Made by a program: the position numbers and the translations under genes. A stretch of DNA of 64,000 bases from Bacillota bacterium (GTDB lineage Bacteria > Bacillota > Clostridia > DSM-8532). Below are positions 60,801 through 64,000 of the stretch, piece by piece. The stretch spans positions 62,001 through 126,000 of the forward strand of contig JAEZLR010000030.1 in the NCBI GenBank assembly GCA_023415205.1. The letters are read 5' to 3'. Within the stretch, counting starts at the first letter, position 1. Each line of letters opens with the position of its first letter. The notes beneath the pieces are model-generated. The model had not been told where the DNA came from. It saw only the letters and a list, made by a program, of their open reading frames with translations, and made no database searches.

Positions 60801-61359
60801 TGGGTCCTCCATCAAGGTGGCCGAAGGGGATGTGATTGAGCCGGGTGACGAGCTGACCGAGGGCTCCATTAATCCTCATGATATTTTGAAGATCAAGGGA
60901 ATCCAGGCTGTTCAAAGATATCTTCTCCAGGAAGTTCAGAAGGTTTACAGGCTTCAGGGTGTTGATATTAACGACAAGCATATAGAGGTTATCGTTCGTC
61001 AGATGCTCAGAAAAGTCAAGATTGACGAAGCAGGCGACACCGATATGCTTCCTGGAAGCCTTGTGGATATGTTTGAATTTGAGGACAAGAACCAAAAAGC
61101 AGAGGAAGAGGGCTTAAGGCCTGCAACCGGAAAACGCACGCTCCTGGGTATTACCAAGGCGTCTTTGGCTACCGAATCCTTCCTTTCTGCGGCTTCCTTC
61201 CAGGAAACCACAAGGGTTCTGACCGAGGCGGCTATCAAGGGTAAGATTGACCCGCTGATCGGCCTTAAGGAGAATATCATTATTGGTAAACTGATTCCTG
61301 CCGGAACAGGTATGGCCAAATATCGTGATATTGAACTGGATGTTGCAGAAGGCAAATAA
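57823..61359 (+). CDS. rpoC: RNA polymerase beta' subunit
   Basis: A 1178-residue beta' subunit. N-terminal zinc ribbon CHCGKYKRVRYKGIICDRCG, active-site NADFDGDQMAVH chelating catalytic magnesium, the second zinc site CGTTDG...CRSRVGVCAKCYGIN, and the trigger-loop region GEPGTQLTMRTFHTGG are all present. GTG start at 57823 after GGAGGGC, 14 bases behind rpoB. Followed by a terminator rather than ybxF-rpsL. Confidence 0.97.
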   Translation: MFELNNFDAIQIGLASPEKIREWSRGEVKKPETINYRTLKPERDGLFCERIFGPTRDWECHCGKYKRVRYKGIICDRCGVEVTRSKVRRERMGHIELAAPVSHIWYFKGIPSRMGLLLDMSPRALEKVLYFASYVVIDPGSTPLSQKQVLNEKEYRESIDKFGNNFRAGMGAEAVKELLAIMDMDSLSKELRDEVESSNGQKKIRAIKRLEVVEAFRGSGNKPEWMVLDVIPVIPPELRPMVQLDGGRFATSDLNDLYRRVINRNNRLKRLLDLGAPEIIVRNEKRMLQEAVDALIDNGRRGRPVTGPGNRPLKSLSDMLKGKQGRFRQNLLGKRVDYSGRSVIVVGPELKIFQCGLPKEMALELFKPFVMKKLVERGLAHNIKSAKRMVERVKAEVWDVLEEVIKEHPVLLNRAPTLHRLGIQAFEPVLVEGKAIKLHPLVCTAYNADFDGDQMAVHVPLSAEAQAEARILMLSANNLLKPQDGKPVTVPTQDMVLGSYFLTIEKEAQKDAEGNIINGVIGEGKVFGSTDEAVMAYQNEAVSLHSRIRVRVTKTIDGVKKSKIISTTVGKIIFNQAIPQNLGFVDRTDPETMFNYEVDFLVGKKELGKIIDRSIRINGTNKTAEVLDDIKSLGFKYSTKGAITIGITDMTIPEVKQKYLEDTDRKVDEIEKHYRNGLYNKEERKSAIITAWNKTTEDIKNALISSLDRFNPVYMMSQSGARGNINQIRQLAGMRGLMADTSGETIEIPIRSNFREGLNVLEYFISTHGARKGLADTALRTADSGYLTRRLVDVSQDVIIREEDCGTTDGIDIQPIVISGKTIEGLAERLTGRYAPQDIVDPKTGEVIVAANELITEPLAEKVENAGYHRMKIRSVLTCRSRVGVCAKCYGINLANGEECNAGEAVGFIAAQSIGEPGTQLTMRTFHTGGVAGDDITQGLPRVEELFEARKPKGLAIVSELGGTVRIKDTKKKREIEITNNETGDAKTYLIPYGSSIKVAEGDVIEPGDELTEGSINPHDILKIKGIQAVQRYLLQEVQKVYRLQGVDINDKHIEVIVRQMLRKVKIDEAGDTDMLPGSLVDMFEFEDKNQKAEEEGLRPATGKRTLLGITKASLATESFLSAASFQETTRVLTEAAIKGKIDPLIGLKENIIIGKLIPAGTGMAKYRDIELDVAEGK

Positions 61360-61376
61360 ATAGAACAAAAGCTAAG

Positions 61377-61404
61377 GAGAGGATGAAAATCCTCTCTATT
61401 TTTA
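61377..61404 (+). terminator. Terminator after rpoC
   Basis: GAGAGGAT, GAAA tetraloop, ATCCTCTC, then TATTTTTAT; 8 bp perfect stem 17 bases behind the rpoC stop. Confidence 0.88.
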
Positions 61405-61407
61405 TAC

Positions 61408-61440
61408 CTCATTGACCACGGTGGTCAATGAGAATATAAT
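61408..61440 (+). promoter_or_regulatory. tetR promoter embedded in a 25-bp perfect palindrome
   Basis: CTCATTGACCAC, central G, GTGGTCAATGAG (61408-61432) is a perfect 12-bp-arm palindrome. The promoter TTGACC (61412-61417), 17 bases, TATAAT (61435-61440) starts inside its left arm. Binding of a TetR dimer would block polymerase, so the operon is almost certainly self-repressed. Confidence 0.82.
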
Positions 61441-61483
61441 GGGTATGAACACAAGGGGAATTAATACTATTAAAGGAGAAAAT

Positions 61484-62113
61484 ATGAAGGATTCCTTTGC
61501 CGCCCTGGAGAAGGAAAAGCGAGAGAAGATCATCAATGCAGCCATGCTGGAATTTGCTCAAAGAGGCTATGACAGGGCTTCAACCAATGAAATTGTGAAG
61601 AGGGCCGAAATTTCCAAGGGCCTGCTTTTCCATTATTTTAGAACTAAAAAGGTTCTCTTTCTCTTTTTATATGATCATGCCATAAAAGTGATGAGCGAGG
61701 ATTTTCACCGAAGAATAGACCCACTTGAAGGGGATTTCTTTAAAAAAATGAGGCAGGTACTGGCCATTAAGCTGGAAATTCTCAAACGCTATCCAGAGCT
61801 CTTTCATTTCGCTCAATTGGCCTACCTGGAAACATCGTCCGAGATAAAAGAGGACTTGGAAAAACGCAATAAAAAGCTTATTGGGTTGAGTACCCAGCAA
61901 ATAGTCGGGCAGAGTGACGTATCAGGTTTTCATGAGGCCATTGATCTAAAGCAAGGACTCAATATTATTACCTGGAGTATGGAAGGACTTTTAAATCAGG
62001 CGTATAACGAAAGCAGGCTACAAAAACGGAGCATCGATCATAAAAAGCTACTTGCCGATGCCGAAGGGCTGATTGCCACCTTTGAGAGGCTATTTATAAA
62101 GGAGGGCCATTAA
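61484..62113 (+). CDS. TetR/AcrR-family transcriptional repressor
   Basis: A 209-residue TetR protein. The N-terminal helix-turn-helix is RASTNEIVKRAEISKGLLFH followed by YFRTKKVLFLFLYD; the C-terminal helical ligand domain is divergent, so the inducer is unknown. ATG at 61484 follows AAAGGAG; ATGs upstream lie in the operator. It is immediately followed by an ABC ATPase (next base) and permeases, so it probably controls an exporter that responds to a toxic or lipophilic compound. Confidence 0.9.
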   Translation: MKDSFAALEKEKREKIINAAMLEFAQRGYDRASTNEIVKRAEISKGLLFHYFRTKKVLFLFLYDHAIKVMSEDFHRRIDPLEGDFFKKMRQVLAIKLEILKRYPELFHFAQLAYLETSSEIKEDLEKRNKKLIGLSTQQIVGQSDVSGFHEAIDLKQGLNIITWSMEGLLNQAYNESRLQKRSIDHKKLLADAEGLIATFERLFIKEGH

Positions 62114-62998
62114 ATGAATGTTATTGAGATCAAGAACCTGACCAAGTACTATGGGAAATCAAGAGGGATTATCGACATCAGCTTTCATGTGGAGGAGGGT
62201 GAAATTTTCGGATTCATAGGCCCCAACGGCGCGGGTAAATCCACAACCCTTCGTACGCTCTTGGCCCTTATCTATCCAACAAGCGGGTCAGCCACCATCT
62301 TTGGAAAGGACTGCATAAAAAAAGCCCCCGAAATTGCCAAGGATATTGGTTACCTCCCCTCCGAGGTTTTTTATTATGAAAAGATGAAGGTCATTGACCT
62401 ACTCAAGTACTCGGCAAGTTTTTATAAAAAGGATTGCAGCCAACGGATCAAGACCCTAGCCGAGATCATGGATTTGGATCTGAGTAAGAAAATTGACGAC
62501 CTATCCTTGGGTAACAAAAAGAAGGTGGGGATTGTCCAAGGCTTGCTCCACGAACCTAAGCTGATTATCCTTGATGAGCCCACAAGCGGTTTGGACCCAC
62601 TCATGCAGCAGAAATTCTTTGATCTAATCAAGGAGGAAAACAAAAAAGGGGTCACGATACTCTTCTCCTCCCATATATTAAGCGAGGTTCAAAAGCTGTG
62701 CGATCGTGTGGCGATCATTAAGGAAGGAAGGATTGTTAAACTGGAGAAGATCAGCACCCTGACCGAGGATACCTACAAGAAGTTCAAAATCGAACTTAAA
62801 AACCCTATTTCCAAAGAATATTTCCAGGTGAGGGGCGTCCATCATATAGAAGCCCAAGGAAATACGGTGAGCTTCCTCTTTAAGGGTAATATCAACCATG
62901 TCATACAGGTGATGGCTGAGACTGAAATAGCGAATCTCTGGATAGAAGAGCCTTCTCTCGAAGAGATTTTTATGCACTATTATGAGAAGGGGGACTAA
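62114..62998 (+). CDS. ABC transporter ATP-binding protein (exporter type)
   Basis: A 294-residue ATPase: Walker A GPNGAGKST (about residue 36), signature LSLGNKKKVG, Walker B LIILDEPTSGLDP and switch histidine SSHIL. The altered signature (no GG) is typical of the ABC-2 drug/bacitracin exporter ATPases. Starts one base after the tetR stop with GGAGGGCC upstream. Confidence 0.92.
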   Translation: MNVIEIKNLTKYYGKSRGIIDISFHVEEGEIFGFIGPNGAGKSTTLRTLLALIYPTSGSATIFGKDCIKKAPEIAKDIGYLPSEVFYYEKMKVIDLLKYSASFYKKDCSQRIKTLAEIMDLDLSKKIDDLSLGNKKKVGIVQGLLHEPKLIILDEPTSGLDPLMQQKFFDLIKEENKKGVTILFSSHILSEVQKLCDRVAIIKEGRIVKLEKISTLTEDTYKKFKIELKNPISKEYFQVRGVHHIEAQGNTVSFLFKGNINHVIQVMAETEIANLWIEEPSLEEIFMHYYEKGD

Positions 62999-63004
62999 AA
63001 TAAG

Positions 63005-63802
63005 ATGAAAACGATTTTCTTTCAGGAATTAAAATCAAATAGAAAGTCCATTCTCTTATGGTGTTTTTCCATGGCTCTATTAGCGGTGTTTTTTCTGGCT
63101 ATCTATCCCGCCTTCTCAACCGGTGCGGAGGAATTTAAGAAGCTTATGGCAGGTTTCCCGCCAGCCATGCTCAAGGCCTTCAGCTTTAACGTGGAACTTA
63201 TTTTTTCTCCCATGGGCTATTATGCCCTTATCTTTTCGTATATGACTCTATGCGGTGGGATTTATGCCATGATTCTGGGAACCCAAGTGATTGTAAAGGA
63301 TTTCAACCGTAAAACCGCGGATTTTCTTTTTACAAAGCCAGTTTCAAGAATCCATATCATAGCCGGGAAGCTTGTTTCCGGGGTTCTCTCGGTAGCGGTC
63401 ACAGATATTCTGGCTATTGGACTTACCTATCTGGCGGCCCTGATGATTATCGGGGAGCCTCTTGAATCGATATCCTTTATGAGGGTTTCTGCCACGCTCT
63501 TTCTTATCAGCCTACTCTTTTACGTATTGGGCTTTCTCATAGGGGCCATTTTTCAGCGCATCAAATCAGTGATAGGTGTTTCAATAGGAACTGTTTTTGG
63601 CTTTTATGTGACGGGGTTACTGGGTTCAGCCTTGGATGATGAAAAATTGAAGTATCTGGTGCCTTTTCAGTTTTACGACCCAATGAAGATTATTAGAGAG
63701 GCCTCCTATGAGACTTACTCAATTATAGCTACCCTGGTGTTTGTTTTAACGGGACTCCTGGCAAGCACTCTGATTCTTGCTAAGAGAGACATTCACGTTT
63801 AA
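63005..63802 (+). CDS. ABC-2 type transporter permease
   Basis: A 265-residue membrane protein with six predicted helices; QELKSNRKSILLWCFSMALL at the start and VIVKDFNRKTADFLFTKPVS are typical of ABC-2/NatB-like permease subunits fed by this ATPase class. Starts six bases behind the ATPase gene. Confidence 0.88.
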   Translation: MKTIFFQELKSNRKSILLWCFSMALLAVFFLAIYPAFSTGAEEFKKLMAGFPPAMLKAFSFNVELIFSPMGYYALIFSYMTLCGGIYAMILGTQVIVKDFNRKTADFLFTKPVSRIHIIAGKLVSGVLSVAVTDILAIGLTYLAALMIIGEPLESISFMRVSATLFLISLLFYVLGFLIGAIFQRIKSVIGVSIGTVFGFYVTGLLGSALDDEKLKYLVPFQFYDPMKIIREASYETYSIIATLVFVLTGLLASTLILAKRDIHV

Positions 63803-63823
63803 TCCATAGAGGAGGTTGTTACC

Positions 63824-64000
63824 TTGAATATCTATTTTAGGGAAATGAGGGCTAATGCCCGAACGCTTTTCTTCTGGTGCCTGGGTATTCTAGCCATGGT
63901 GGGGGGAGGTATGGGCAAATATTCCGGGTTTGATGCATCGGGTCAACAAGTCATGGCACTTATGGACAAAATGCCCAAGGCCGTTCTTGCCATATTCGGC
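63824..64000 (+). CDS. Second ABC-2 permease, truncated by the window edge
   Basis: 59 codons are visible from a TTG at 63824 (GAGGAGG upstream) to the window end without a stop: MNIYFREMRANARTLFFWCL, then MVGGGMGKYSGFDASGQQVM. It has the same N-terminal pattern as the previous permease, so the exporter has two permease subunits. Confidence 0.8.
   Translation, partial: MNIYFREMRANARTLFFWCLGILAMVGGGMGKYSGFDASGQQVMALMDKMPKAVLAIFG

Noticed and set aside
1..64000. CRISPR arrays, transposons, prophage genes, tRNA or rRNA genes
   Set aside because: No regularly spaced repeats, transposase-like proteins, integrases or RNA gene signatures were seen.

Overview
The window looks like a piece of chromosome from a low- to mid-GC Gram-positive bacterium of the Clostridia type. 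Pointers to this are the Bacillus-type neighbour genes ybxB and ybxF, zinc-binding ribosomal protein S14, cysteine-containing L36, an EcfA/EcfT vitamin transporter module behind rplQ, a KOW protein between map and infA, strong AGGAGG ribosome binding sites with frequent TTG/GTG starts, and TTGACA-N17-TATAAT promoters. I cannot name the genus from sequence alone. No rRNA, tRNA, CRISPR array, transposase or phage gene was seen; this is core, highly expressed chromosome with metabolic and transport genes between the core blocks.

Layout: 1-1050, a self-regulated Xre-regulator/small membrane protein operon. 1100-4230, a cobalamin riboswitch with its terminator followed by a BtuFCD-type corrinoid ABC importer. 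4233-5612 (minus), a GH1 beta-glucosidase. 5725-11470, ybxB and the str operon (ybxF, rpsL, rpsG, fusA, tuf). 11790-20045, lon, an amidohydrolase, tsaE-tsaB-rimI, a second Lon-family protease and a PQ-loop protein. 20319-22369, a PfkB sugar kinase and a sorbitol-dehydrogenase-like enzyme. 22475-28430 (minus), an oppABCDF peptide importer. 28929-45766, the S10-spc-alpha ribosomal protein block with secY, adk, map, infA and rpoA. 45947-48522, EcfA (two ATPases fused in one chain) and EcfT. 48592-53718, a mixed set (radical SAM, DUF421, GNAT, ROK kinase, truA, small unknowns). 54065-61359, rpoB-rpoC. 61484-64000, a TetR regulator with an ABC exporter that runs off the window.

The most notable large-scale feature is that the usual rplL-ybxB-rpoB-rpoC-ybxF-rpsL order is broken: ybxB is directly followed by ybxF-rpsL, and rpoBC sits 48 kb away behind truA with its own promoter and terminator. 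The str and S10 blocks are separated by 17.5 kb, and truA is separated from ecfT by about 4 kb.

The most notable small-scale feature is a dispersed intergenic element with a 25-26 nt core (GTGARAGCRTGCRAGGAAAG followed by a variable end). It occurs four times within 14 kb, only in otherwise short operon gaps of the ribosomal protein block (rplW-rplB, rpsS-rplV, and twice in rpsD-rpoA), partly with an upstream GAGTAYGGGYATG half and a hairpin that differs in sequence between copies. Several other ribosomal-protein leaders (ybxF, rpsG, rpsJ, adk, rpsM) carry hairpins or terminator-like structures that suggest RNA-level control.
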